Source of the DNA: Sclerurus mexicanus
Lineage: Eukaryota; Chordata; Aves; Passeriformes; Furnariidae
Reading direction: 5' to 3'
NCBI GenBank assembly: GCA_013396755.1
Contig: VWZF01003640.1
Span: forward strand, 163,971 to 227,970
Length of the DNA: 64,000 bases
Shown here: one piece after another, positions 48,101 through 61,678 of the stretch
Position numbering within the stretch: the stretch's first letter is position 1
Layout of the letters: every line of letters starts with the position of its first letter
The notes under the pieces: model-generated
Database searches by the model: none
What the model was told of the DNA's origin: nothing
Seen by the model: only the letters and a program-made list of their open reading frames with translations
Position numbers and translations under genes: made by a program

Positions 48101-51100
48101 TATGTTTAGTTATGAAACATCTAAATTGTTCTGGAAAATACTGCCAGTATTGTAAATATTTAGCTGTAATTCTGTAAGACTTACGCAAAATATGAGTTTT
48201 ATCTTGGTAAGGAATTTTATTTTTGCACTTTTTGAAAACCTTGAGCAAATTAGATTAACTTATGCAGTACCTCAGTAAAATACTTCAAGAAATCAGGACT
48301 TAAGAAAGCTGCTTGACAAATGGTAATCTATTAAAAAGGTCAAACTGACCTTGTACAATAAAGCAGATATTGTCTATATTCTTTTTGTCCAAAAGAAGAA
48401 TTAATTTTATTTCTACAGTTCTCAAATCCCTGACCAAAAGTGATGATGCTGCTTTTATATCCCATAAGTGATAGTAGCACATCCTCAGATACTGCTGCTT
48501 CTTTCTCATCCTGTAGTCCTGAGATTGTGGGGATTCATTGTGCTCACTTGTGCTCCCCATTTCTTTCACATTTGCTGCTATTTCATCCCCCAGCCTGAGG
48601 TGCTCCCTGAGGGGGAGGGATGGTGTTGTGCTGCCTCCCATGAAATTCTGCCAGATGCTTCGGCAGCTGCAAAGGCTCCATAGGGAATCCCATTTGCTCC
48701 TATCTGACTATCACATGGCTTTTTGTGCTGGCCAGAGGTTCAACCAGCAAAGCAGGGATCCATGGATGGAATAGTGAGAAACCCATGGACTGTGCAGGAG
48801 GGTCGTCCTGGAAAAAGGGGACTTATCTAATCGTGTTCACGAAATTATTTATAGAAGTGCAGAGTGGTAGTGTTCTCATGAAGAGAAACAGCCTTTTTCC
48901 AGGGAACACGAGGAGGGAGAAGGAGAAATGAGAGCTTGATGTTCTCCTAGAAATCAAACTAGTGAACAGCTGGCTTGTGTGTGGCATGTTGGCCATGTAA
49001 CATGTTGAGGTCCATGGTGTGCACACAAACCCCAGCCTCAGTCAGCTCTCACTTGGGTACGAGCTTGTGCCTGACTTGATTGAAACAATCCTGTTTGCAA
49101 AATCATAAGCTATCCCTATGTAGAAACTAAAAAGGAAAAAAACCCATCTCTCTAATATGAAAACCTCCTATCTATAGGGTGCCATAGACTGTTGTACCAT
49201 AGGCAATTTCAGTGCTAATTCCCCAGCAGAGCAATTGTCCTGCTGCTGCTTTAAGTGAATTAGCAATGTCTGAACCTTCTGCCAATGTAACCTGTGCTCC
49301 AGGGCTTTGCTCCATATGCCCAGGCTTGGATTGGATGGCCTAAAACCCGTATAGATTTCTTCCTCCTAAGAATTCATACTTGCTTCATTACATTCCTTGA
49401 TCTTTCTTTGAGCATATGGGCTCCTGACAGACTTAGTTTTGTTAGTTGCTTCGTTTTCTGTAATGAGAGAGACTGCAGAGCACACCAGTGAGTGTCTCAG
49501 CCTTTGGTTAGTGACCACAAGGTGTAGGGAGGTGGGAGAAATCAGTGATATCTCCTTTCTCAAGTAATAATATCAAAGCTATTTCAAAACTAGAGGAAGA
49601 GAGCATGGATAATTGTCCCACTGTAACAACTGATATGTAACATTGAGGAGAATTTTGCTCCTGGCAGGATATGAATGAAAGTTAATTGTGTTTTTGGAAT
49701 GAAGAGTGTGACGCCCACTACAGTCTCACTTGTGCATAGTTTCTCCTCTTTTAGTTTTAGCGTGTTTCAGAAAAGTAAAGTTTTTTGCTAGATTTCTGTA
49801 TTGCCTTTTCTAGACACCTTTGATTCATTCCACACAACACCCACTCTCCAGCAGATTTGCTGATTTCTTCTTGGGATAGGAAAAAGCTGACAAAACATGA
49901 CACCCATACCATACACGTGCGACAGAAAGTTTTAATCTTTTTTCTCTAATTATTTCTGTTTATCTGAGTGACCTGGTATGATATATCTCTCTTGCATGTG
50001 TCTGTACTCCCTCCTGAGTCTTCCTTTGGCCTCAGTGGGATAGGAATGAGATTACAGTTTTTACATTCAACAACTATAAGCAGAATAATTGACCTATATA
50101 ATCTAGGGAAGCAATACGTGATAGTTATTTCCTCAATATTTTTTTACCAGCAAAGTAACATGAGGAGCTGTGCCTGTTTTCATGTTAGTATAAAAAGTAA
50201 TCAAATGAACAAGACTTGCCTGAGTCAGTCCCTTTGGAAGGGCAGCTTTCAGTGGAGACTCATTGAGGTGAGAAGGATCAAATCTGCTGTTCCTGGGGTT
50301 GGATGCTGAGCCCTCCCCTAAGGTAGGTTGCTGAGTAAAGTTTTGTATCTAGAGGATAATGTTTGAGTGTTACTTAATCCTGTTTTGCTGTGTACAGCAA
50401 ACATTAGCATTGTGTGGAACGTGGAAAGTTCCCATTGTCCATGTCCCCAGCAGATGTTGGGTTCGAAATTGGTATTTTTGATGTTTTTCTTGTCTGTAGC
50501 AATCTGATATGACAGTATGGTTTGGTGTCGTGGAGGATTATTTTGGATTTTTTTCATATTTAAGTGATTTTGTATTCTGAATAACATGCAAATTGATGTT
50601 CCTGACAGTTTCTGATAACATAAACTTCCATAAGCAGCCTGTGTGACTATTGGTTCTTACAACTCTCTGATTCTTCTCTATTTTGTCAATGGTGGGGACT
50701 CCTTACCTTGAACTCCTCATTAGTCTGGCTCCTGCCAAACATGAGCAATCATCTCACAAAGTACATATGTTTTTAAAGTCTGGTATCTCTCTGAGCCTTC
50801 TAGTGAGATACATCATTTTCTTCACACCCTGGCAAGCTGAGATGTCACGATATGATAATATTATACACAGTAAATTCTTTTTAGTAGCTTTTTGCCTTTA
50901 AAAATGACAGCTTTAACAAAAACTGTTTTTTAATAAACCTTTTATGTTAATTATTGCCATGCAGCATGCTAGTATTTGGTAAAGAGAACTGTCTTGGGAT
51001 CCTGTTAAATTAGGACATCTAAGTAGTAGCTATGAAGCAAAAGGCAACACTTCTCTTGGGAGGTTGGTTGAGTATTTTCTCTTGCAGGATACTATCTACT

Positions 51101-54100
51101 ACTTCAGTGATAAAATCTCATCACTTGAAATCATCAAGGAAGGACGACTGAGTGATGACTTTTGCTGTGCTGTTCTCTTTGCTTTATACTTACCAGACTA
51201 TCTGACTATCAGAGGATGAAAATAATGATCTGCTTTCTTCTCTTGTAGCTATTTAATGAATTTCTGTATTGATTATTCACCATCTTACAAAACTGATGGC
51301 ATAATAACTTCTGCTGAAAGGGTTTCAGGCAGGTAATAAATGGTAAAGAATTTTGAGTTCAAAACCTCACATTTTTAGAGGTGGCACAAACAGTTTTCCT
51401 ATATCAACAACCTGATGCTTCTATGATTTTTTTTGCTAGCCCTAATGATTGCAAAACTGATATCATAACCAGAGTGAAAATAATTCATTTTGAAAAATGT
51501 TGATATGAGCAAAAGCCAAGCGTGTGGGATGACAGATGAAAGTGGTGATAAATTGTGTGGGTGCTCTCCTGTAGGAAAGTGTCTGAATCATTATTCATTA
51601 AACAAAAAAAGCTTGTTTTCTCTGTTTGCAATATTGGGACTTATTTAAAAATTCCTGGCATGTGATTGACATCCAGTGAATAATGAAAAGCTTATTTTTG
51701 GAAATTAACAGTCGTGACTTCACAATTACTTGGATTTCACAGTATTGTGGATAATTCTGCATGTAATTTTGGTAGGGTTTTTTCTGACATAAAGAGAAAT
51801 ACAACACAGTGAGCATCCTTATTTAAAACTTAAGTCAGTGCAATACCTGGTCAGATGAAATCTGATCCAGTCTACTCAATGCACTTAAATGCCACAGTGG
51901 AGTAGAATTAATTCACTTTTTGTCTTTTTAATTTATTCTTTCTAAATAATTGTTCATGCTTAGATTGTTACATAAAAATGAAAGGTTATTCGTCTGATGC
52001 CAAATGTTTTAATTGAAATCAGTCCTTATTAATCAGAAGCAAAAATATAGCTATGCACATTTTTAAGTAATTAATGCAGTATGGACCAGGTTTTTTCAGA
52101 AGGTGCAAGTGATTAACTTCCATTAATTGTTTTACATTACGGATCTTTAAAAAGCCTACATAAGTGCTACTCCGTATCGTTAGGTACATAAATGCTTTTG
52201 AAAATATGAGCCTTTAGCTGATTGCTTAAATAAAATTTACTTCTCTCATTTTTTGATAGGTTGAGATTTCATTTTCTTCTTTTGTGTGATGAAAAAGAGA
52301 ACTGATATTTTTTTCTTTTTAAATTTTTGATTTGACCTTGAGCTAGTTTTCAACAATTAAAGCCCAAATAAAAGTATTCCAACACGGTTTGTTGTGCACA
52401 AGAGACTGAAAGCAAACACACCAGAGGAAATCTCAAAATGCCTCTCATGATACAGGCTAAAAAGGTAGTTTCATACTTTGTGCAACACATGGTGCTGTGA
52501 TGTGTGTCTTTAGAGCGACCCTGGGAGTTAGATGTGATTTGTATTTTCCTTGGAAATATATGACATCACCTTATCCCTTTTTTAATGAAAGGTTTTAGAC
52601 AAAGTCATAGATGTTGTTATGCTCTTATACTGATTAATACACTCCTGCAAGTTTAGGTTGCTGTAACTTCAAATTAAATGTGAACTGGGTTGAATAATCC
52701 GTGTAGAACAGAAAAGTTTAAACAGACCTGATTTAAGTAAGAAGGGGTATCCCATGTGTTTTCAGAAGCTTCACTCAGTTATTTCTATTACCAGAACACG
52801 TTGATGAGACTCTGCATACTCAAATGATGGAAAGCTTTACTAGAATACTGAAAAACTCACTACATGGAATACAATGACAATATGAAAACTCGCTACAGGA
52901 AATACTAAAACAATCTCAGGAACTGCTGTGAGCACTTTTATAGAGCTCTCCTTTAAAGAGAGAATTAAATCAGGGCTTGACTTTGGAGGTGGCTTGTGCT
53001 TGGGTACTTGGCTGCCCGAAGCACTTCCCTGATTTGGGTTAGTGTGTCCGAATGTGTGTTTTTTCTCGTGTCTCCAAAATCTGGGAGAGTTATGTGATGG
53101 GCTAAACAAGAAGATCATTAAAGCAGAAGACTTACTTCTACAATTGTGAATCTGGGTGCTCTGAAATAGTAGTAGCATCATGTTTTCCAGGAGACCTTTT
53201 TTATGGGTGACTATCTCATCGGTAAGGCTCTCTTAGAAGGCTTGAACAAGGTCAGCAGCATGTTTATCCATTTCAGTCTTCTGATTTCTTAACTTGAAAG
53301 AATAAGGCTTGCTTCCTATGAATTTCCTGGGCTTCACCACATGGAATAATATATAACTCCGAAATACCCTGCTGCTGTTTTGAGATTTCTGTTTAAATGT
53401 AGTAAAGGGAATTGAAAACACAACTAGCAAATTGTAAAATACTGTTTTAAGATTGAAAGGGTGATATTTTGGGTTTGGTTGTTACCATATCAGAGCTGTG
53501 AACTCCCTTGATCAGCCACATGGAAAGCTTTCTTATTTTTAGATAGTCCCCTACCATGATTGAGGTATTTTTTATGTTTTAATTTTCATGCAGACTCGCC
53601 TCTTACTGCAAAGCCTAGAGCACACCACTGATGGGATACTGGACTCTCTTGTTGTGGATTGAGACATGGAAACCAAAAGTGCAGGAGCCCTAGTTGTGGT
53701 TTTGCAGGTGATTGTGTGAAATCAGGTCATGTTGTCCCTCTGCTCCTCCAGCTGTACAGGGGAGATGCTACTTGCGGAGTATTTTATCACCAGAGTGCTT
53801 TCATCGTAAGTCCTGGAAATTGTAGGTTTTCAAATTATCAAACATTACAATATGGAAATTATGTAGAATTAATGGTGTGTGTGCACAACTGTGTATTTAG
53901 GTGGTCTAGAAGCATTTTATTAAGTTATTTTTGCCAGTGTTTCAGTCTATGAAACACAGTAGCCTCACGAATTCATCATTATTTTCCTCTGGTATTTGGA
54001 GTGAGTTGACAGGGCATGACCCTTTAACCATATGTGAGCAACAAAGTGGAAGGATAAGCTAAAACACTTTGTGTATCTCATACGTAAGAGCATTAAGTAA

Positions 54101-57100
54101 AAGTTGTGCCTTGATATAATTAAATAGGCAATTACATGAAGCAAATGCAATGATAAACAGCTGTTGGTTTTTGAAAAACAAATCAGAAAGGAAATAAAAA
54201 GGCAAATGTCATGTTCATCTCGTTATACCAAAGAGGTAGAAGTGCCTAAGAGAATTCTATGTCCAGTCGTGCATTGGCACAAGCTTTTTGTTTTAATTGC
54301 TCCTGAGTAAGAGGAGGATTTAAATAAAGATAAGCAGGCTGAGGATTTTCTTCTGAATTTTTGTTGCACTTCAGTAGGACCCCTCCCCAATTTGCCACGT
54401 AGTTCATAGGGAATGTCTTTACCTAACAGATCCCTGGAGCACGTTCCCAGTGTGCAGTGGAGCCTTTGGTCTATGGTTTGTTTAGAGCTGTGTCCCTGAG
54501 GTGGGTCCCTTGGGGTGGTTTCCAGGCCAGATTCTGCGATTGCAGAGACAGTTAAGCAAAACAAAACAAAAAACCAAAGCTTAACAAAACCTCCTAGAAA
54601 TAATAATTAAGTAGGAATGCATTGTATCATGTTAAAAGTGCTTCATGTTTGTCTTTAAATCTAGTTGAAGCCGTATTGTCTGCATGTAGTGCTTTCATTA
54701 CATGTGCCTAAAGATACGAATCTAAGAGACTGTGATTATTTACTTTCCGTTTATTATTTGAGGTCTTTCATCATGAAAGTTCTCGTTTGCCCCTAGGGAA
54801 ATGTAATTTTAAATACTTTGCCAAATCTTTCTGTAGTGGAAAAAAAAAGGTTTTGATTTGTTGCTGTATCATTTTATTCGCTGTTCTGCTGTAATGAATT
54901 GTCTAAATTGTTTTACTCTACATCTGATAAAGCCTTTCAAAGAAACACTTAAACACAGATTTTTATTAATCTATATTAATTTAGTAGGAACATTTGAAAA
55001 ATGCATTACTCAGAATATATAAAACAAACATACATATGGAAATGGTTGTCAACCAATTGTAATTTTAAAGGGCTTATTATATTGCCTGTACTTAATGCAT
55101 CTTAGGAGAAAAGGTGTCTGCATGTAAAGTTGGATTTCCTGCAAACTAAAACCCCACATTATCATAAAAGGTGGCATATATAACTGATTGTGCAGTCTGT
55201 TCTGAACTCATGACTGAAACATAATATGAAGTAGGAGTGTGTGACAGTGGCATCACAGTTTTGCCACAAGCCATTGTCGCTGGAACCATTGTGTTTCTGT
55301 CTTGATGGAAATAAAACAAGCTGGAGAAGTCTGATTTAGATAATGCTGTTGGAAAGTATGTAATCATACTGAAGGAATGGTTATCAAAGGTTTCTAAAGA
55401 CAAGGATAGCAGGCCCTGTACCACATCATGCACATCTCTGGGGTGCCCCAGCCCCCTGGGCAAAAGCATTCATCCAGACTTGTGCCTTGGGGCAGCCGTG
55501 AACTGGAGTGGAGGCCCTCCAAGCTCTGCCTGAGAGCTGTTGCACTACTGTGCTGAAAGAGGGGAGCTTGAGGAACTTTGGTAACATCCACATCAGAGGT
55601 GGGCACTTTCAAGTTGAGTCTGGGCTGTAAGCGAAGCTTTGGGTAAGCCAGGTGAACACTTTCACCTGTTGTGTTGTGCAATAGCAGAGGCAGCACTGGT
55701 TTTTCACAGAGCTGGGTGAAACAGTGCAGGGTTTTAAGGCTTTACAGGCTCTGTCAGTGTCTCATAGACTTCTTTGCCTGACAGAGTGATCTGTGCAGCT
55801 TTCCAGCCTGAGCAGGCTTTGGGACCAAGTGTGGGAATGGGCCTGAATCTGTAATCCAGGCTGGACTGAGCTGGTTTGGCACAGCCACACTGTGTGTGTC
55901 TTCGAAGTTGATCTGTAACACAGAACGACTCTGCCTGTGAAGAACCAAGTTGATTTTACTTTAATTTCTGTTTAAATGATATTTGAAGCTGTTTCAAGAA
56001 CCAAAAATCCATTCTTTTCCTTTGCCACTGAAATTGTTTCTAAATGTTTCTCAACTGAAAAATCTTATATTTGATTGAACATACGTGGCCATGCAACTGG
56101 TTTTGTGTTTGAATATTCTGTTGGTATTTGACAAAGATTTGATGGGGTGTTATTTGCTCAAGTCCTGATCCTTGTAAATCGTGTCTCAGTTATGTCTCTG
56201 TAAGAATTAAGAATGAAGTCAGGAGGTGGTACTGCTGTGGGTTGTCCTGCATGTGGGGGTTGTCATGTGGCACATAAAGTAAAAGAGAAAGACCAGTCTA
56301 GTAAGACTCAAGATCTGAATTTCAGGCTGATGTAACAAATACATTTTGAGAAAAAATTTACACTTGGTTTCAGTCAGTTCTCATTAGTGAACTGAAGGCT
56401 GAAACAGCTGATTTTCCTGCATATGGCTTAACTGTTCTTCAGGTTCAAGTGTTGCTTCTCATTCTGTCATAAATGTGAAAATGGTTCAGGTGCTGCAAAT
56501 GGGTGCAGGTTTCTTTCCCACTTGCTGGACTGAGGTATGAATTTGTTGTCTGAAATCTTTCACTTGGGAAACAAAGTGCAATTTCTTAACCAGAAAGGAC
56601 TGAGCTAACCAGCAACAGAAGTGAGAGGAAACTTGAAGTTGGTTCCCAAGTGTAGAAAATCACATTGAGCTGTGCCAGCAAAGACCTATGTATAAGTGCT
56701 GTTTAAGCTTCCTTATTCATCTGACTACATAATTTTGAAGTGCAACTCAGCTGTCAAAGAGGAATGACAAGACACTGGAAGTGGTCACCTTTCCAGCTGG
56801 CATTTTGCTCCCAAAAGAGGTTTTGCATCTGTCCCTTGAGAGACAGGCGTATGAAATGTTCAAAGTTTTGACAAACTCAAATGCAAAGAACATTGCCATA
56901 AACATAGTGTAAGATTACTCATCTGAATAAATAACTGGAAAAGTGATTCTGCATGTGCTACTCTGGGTGAGTTTTTATTAATGGGCCTGATAGGATCAGC
57001 TGGAGGTGATGCATCCTCATAAGTAAGGAAGAGTGAGTAGGATTTCACTCGAGTACAGAGGTGCTATCCAAAATGGCAAAGAAAGCATGACAGGGCATTT

Positions 57101-60100
57101 ATTTGCTACTTGTTTTACTAACAACAGAAACGTCAATAATGCATTCACCTTAGATAAAACATAGAACTTTAATTTCCTTCTTTTGTGTGGGTCTGAAGTT
57201 CTGCAGGCCTCAGCCTCCTGGCTGCTATGTTGAAAAAAGCAGACAGTGCTATCTCCCAGGGAGCGGATGGTGTGCATTTCTCTCAAGGCTGTATTTGCTT
57301 GCCAGAGCTAAATGTTGAGCTGTTAGGCAGATTTGCATAGAGTGCAGGGACTTTGATCTTGACAAAACTTGTATTTTGCAGAACAGTATTATCTTGAGAG
57401 CAATTAAAACGTGCATAAACAAAGGTGGTGCTTCTACAGGCAAACTTGTCTTGCTACTTCTCATTCTCTCCGCACCCCTTGCTTCCCCCTCAGCCATCCA
57501 CTGCTGCCGTCATTGCTGCAGCTACAAAGATCTTGGTGTCACCTGCGTAACAAAGCAGCGAGTTGTGTCATTTCTGAGCCTTCAGAAGTGTTAACAGATG
57601 TGCCTGTTCTTAAAGCCAAAGAGGGTGCAGCATGAGAGAAACCTAAACTCGCTGTAAAAGCTGCAGGAGCTAAGAGAGACTAAATGTAGATGGTAGGGAA
57701 AAAGCCTGAATTTCTATCGTAAAGCTTCTTAAAACTGAAAACTGTTTTTTGTGTTCCAAAGCTATTTGAACTATGTGGGTAGATTTGGAAGGAAGCTTGG
57801 TCTGCATGATGGGAGCTGATAGAGCTGTAGTTTTGGAAACGTACCTGTGGTGTGTGTCATGCTGGTGTGTAACTTCCACTGACGGATTCGTGCTTAGGAC
57901 TTGCTCAAGGGCAGAGTTGTGCTCAAAATCTCACATAGGAAAGGTGTGATTTCAGAAGTCAGTTCAATTTATATCAAGATACTTGTGAGGTTTAGGTTAT
58001 ACGTTAACAAAAGCTTCTTCCCCAGCAGGGCTGTGGAGCAGGTCATCAGAGAGATATGCAATCTTCGCCTGGGGAGGTTTCCAGGTCAGCCCTGATCCAG
58101 CATTCCAAATAGCTTCCCTTGGAGGGAGTTTGGACTGGATGACCTTGGGAGAGAGATACCTTCCAAATACCATTTCAGTGGGTCTGAAAAATGCTTCCAG
58201 CGCATTTCTTCGGGATGATTTTGGGAGAATAAGCTTGCCTCGGAGTGTGTTTTGTTGGAACACTGAAGTAGTTAATATGTGAATTCTGTCATGTATCAAA
58301 TAGTGGGTCAAGTACGTTTTCACTCTGTCAAGATGAAAGATCAAATGTTTTTTCATTGGGACTGGCTGTACTGTAACCCATGAATTAATAACCTTGAGGA
58401 GTCCTGAAACTCCATAGATTTCTGTCAGGGATTGGCAGAGTTTAGGGTAGTTATGGGGGGTTCTTTTCGGCTAGTAGAATAACGAAGTGACACTGTTTGA
58501 CACAGGTACCATGAAACATTTTGAAGGTAAGGCTGACACACAGATATTTGCAGGTCATGTGTTCAATGCTACAGACTTCCACAAGTGATTTACCAATTAG
58601 AAATAGTGAAAAGAAAAATTGGATGTATCGAGACATAAACCAGGGGATGGATTTGATGTAATGTTTGCCTTTTCTTTGCATTAGTCATGTTTTAAAGTAT
58701 TTGGAAGATGCTGTTGGTCATTATGAGTGGGCTGAAAAGCTTTCTGTGGGCTTTCCAGCATATCACAATATTAATTTAAGCTTAAAGTCAGAAATAATTA
58801 TTCTCTCTCTCCCCCTTGTTAACCATTCCACAACAGATATGTTACGTTGTGTTACAGCTCTGCCTGTAAGTAAATAAAGTCCTGTCAGAGCTGTCCAAAG
58901 TCCAAAACGTCTGCCCTATCCTTATCCATGAGAAAAGAAATCCCAGCAGGAGGCTGAAGAATGAAAAGTATGATGGGAAGGTTTTCTATGTGACAGCACG
59001 GGAAGAAGTGCCATTTTGGCCACCCTTCTGTTATGTTTTTGTGGTGCCCATTCATGGGCACTACAGAAGTGATTTCCATATGTAAGGGAAGGGCACTAAG
59101 TCCTAGAAGGAGACATCCTTTGTGGGCTTTATGGAGCTGTTTTCACCCTTACTGGGTAAGATGACATAGGGGAAAAACCTACATGTATAAACCTCAACCA
59201 ATGCTATTTCATACTGAAGCTGCAGAGAACTCTTGCTTTGATTGCTGTGTGTTTTAATCTAAGGCTTTGCTCTGATGCTCTAGTTTTAGTTGTGGTAATT
59301 AAACTCTTTTTCCTAAGGAAATCTTGAAGCAAATTTCTTGAATGCTAAAGCATTTTTTAGCAATAGCTTCCCTGCAGCTGAGGCAGGAACAAAACCAAAT
59401 TTGCAGATTAATATTGAGAATTTGAATGATAGAATGATATAGTGAAGTACAATGATCTCTGAAGTCATAGATACATGTCTGGAATGTGCTTATGTGCCAG
59501 GTACTTTCAGAAATGTACAGTATGTACTATAGTGCAAAATAGAGAATTGTACTTCAGTTACTCGTAAGAGATGCTGGTTGTAAAAAGTAGTTTATTTAAT
59601 CTCCAGTTTCACCATACTGTCTAAACCAAGGAATCTTTCTTCTTAAAAAATGTTCCTTATTAGAAAATTCAAAGCTTTGACAATAGACTTTGATCTTTAC
59701 TGTAAAATGAAAGGAGGAGGAAAGCTTTCGTACCGAAATGCTAATAATGTTCTCTTTGTTAGTGCCTTTGTATTGCATATTAAGTGGATCAGCCTATCAG
59801 TCCAAGTTCTGCAGCTTTGTAGGCATCCACCTTCCCATAATCCAGGCATTTTTGGACTGTGGGGTGGACTATACTTTTTTTCAGCTAGGGAGGAATGGTG
59901 TTTATCCTTTGTAAAGTATCTACCCTAAGTGTGGGCGGATCCCTCTGTTAAACTAAGTGTGTTTGTGTGGTAGGTACACTGTCAATATACTGTTTCTGTA
60001 TTGTTAAATGGGTTTATTGTGTGAGTAATAATTACTCTTTAAATACCTGATGCCTAATGATTACATGATTGTTTTTTTTGCATTGTGGTTTGTTAAGTGG

Positions 60101-61625
60101 AATGCTTCTGTTCTATTCCAGTCTCTACACACTCTCCAGGAAAAAAAGGAATTAAAATCCAATTTGCTAGGAAAAACCTGTATTTTTTAGGTAGGGGAAA
60201 AAATTAAAAAAGCAAAACGCACAAAACAAAGCAAATCTTTCCTGGCAAATTGTGCTGGACGTGTCTATTTTTATAATCCTTTTGAAAGCATGACAGGGTC
60301 AATAGGTCTGTGTGCATTTTTGAATTATTTGCAAGTTGCTGAATTCAAGACTTTCTGGATTTTTTTTTTTTAAATCTGCTTATTTTTGTTTATACTTTCT
60401 CAGTCCATTCAGGGGTTAGATGTCGTTGCAGTGAGCTGCTGGGCATTCTGCCAAGTCTTCAGTATTGTCAGGATGCTGGATAAATTACAAAGAAAAGTGC
60501 TTGTCTGTGTTTCCTTGTAAAATGTTATAAGTAGCCTATAACCTCAGGAGTGAGACCACCCTTATTAAAGTAAGAGCACAAGTAGATGAAAACAGGACTG
60601 ACTCTACTTTCCCTGATTATCTGTACAGGTTTGAATGTGCAAATCTCTTTGACATGCAAAAACTGCAAATGTGCACAAACTCATACGAACATCCCAGCAA
60701 GAGCTGTTGGCTTTTGACAGCCAAAGTGTCTGTTTGGTACTGTAAAACTTCATAGCAGTGTAACTGTTAAGTGAAGATAAGCCTTTTCTGAAGAATTGAA
60801 ACCAAACAAAACCAGTTGGAAATTTTGGTAGCTTGCCATTATTGCCTCTTCCAGTTGATCCTCTAGGTATAATGACATGTTTGGTAGAGCCATGTCCCAA
60901 TGTACTGCAGTGTATGGTTTTTTACAAATATTCTCATTAGTTTTGAAAAGATCACTCTGCATAATTTTTAAAGTTGGGTTTGAATCACCAATTGACATTC
61001 ATGTGATTCAAACGTAGTAAAATTAGGAACATATGAGCGAGGGGACTAAATACTATTTTTATCGTGAAATATACTGTGGTCAAGCTGATTGTTTGTTTCC
61101 TGGGTTAATTTCTGTGTAAAAATGATTTCTCTGTTACAAAAACCTCCTAAAATATAGGTACTCACTTGACATCTGATGAGGTGGAGCAAGTGCCTCATCC
61201 CTCCTCGTGCTCCCTTTTTCCAGTGTGTTTTGCTCTGTAGGCTGCACTGCAAAGAACAAAGCAGTGTAGCTGCAGTATTTTTCCACTGCATTTTAGAGAA
61301 GATGCTTGTAAATGAATCTGAATGGAGATTGTTATGCTTTGATATGAGTTGACAGGAAATCTCTGTCCATGCTTCAAAGTACTTGCTATGCAGGATTATT
61401 TTCTGTTGTAAGTTATAGATTTTTCACATGAGAGTCAGAACAGCCATGTTGTGCCTGCTCAGAGAAGAGATAGCATTTAAGCCTCTGACACTATAACAAC
61501 ATAAAATCGAAAGTTATTTTGTTTTTTCTTTAGGAAAAATCTAGAAGAGAAGTATTTAAATTGATTTGTTTGCTTTTCTCATGTAATTGCTTCTTTTTAC
61601 TAATTTCCTCTCTTTTTCTTTGAAG
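45155..61625 (+). other. PRKAR2A: PRKAR2A intron 2
   Basis: 16471 bases, from GTATGG to a TTTTTCTTTGAAG acceptor, phase 1. It is AT-rich with one recognisable CR1 tail at about 58.0 kb. An antisense ATG frame of 113 codons at 48300-48641, an imperfect tandem duplication at 52850-52914, and several other short frames have no family resemblance. I see no nested gene. Confidence 0.8.
58020..58205 (+). mobile_element. Diverged CR1 LINE 3' end
   Basis: It reads GCTGTGGAGCAGGTCATCAG, then GCCTGGGGAGGTTTCCAGGT, a degraded middle, and GAGTTTGGACTGGATGACCT before CCTTCCAAATACCATTTCAG. Order and spacing match the CR1 tail, but divergence is greater than in the copies at 20041 or 30716, suggesting an older insertion. 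It lies in intron 2. Confidence 0.7.
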
Positions 61626-61678
61626 TTTGTGCTGAAGCTTTCAATCCAGATGAAGAGGAAGAAGATACAGAACAAAGG
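61626..61678 (+). CDS. PRKAR2A: PRKAR2A exon 3, acidic linker
   Basis: The exon is 53 bases, after a TTTGAAG acceptor and before a GTGAGTG donor at 61679. Joined to the single G from exon 2 it encodes VCAEAFNPDEEEEDTEQR. This is the linker between the inhibitor site and the first cAMP-binding domain. The VCAE start and the NPDEEEEDT run match RII-alpha, while beta subunits have a shorter acidic run (DEEEDD). It ends at a codon boundary, so the next intron is phase 0. This exon is one residue short of nothing expected and shows no frameshift or stop. Confidence 0.96.

Noticed and set aside
57376..57594. Short frame with a hydrophobic stretch followed by a cysteine-rich tail, resembling a small secreted peptide
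   Set aside because: It starts at TTG, has no usable upstream ATG, no splice structure, and lies in intron 2. Chance is the simplest explanation.
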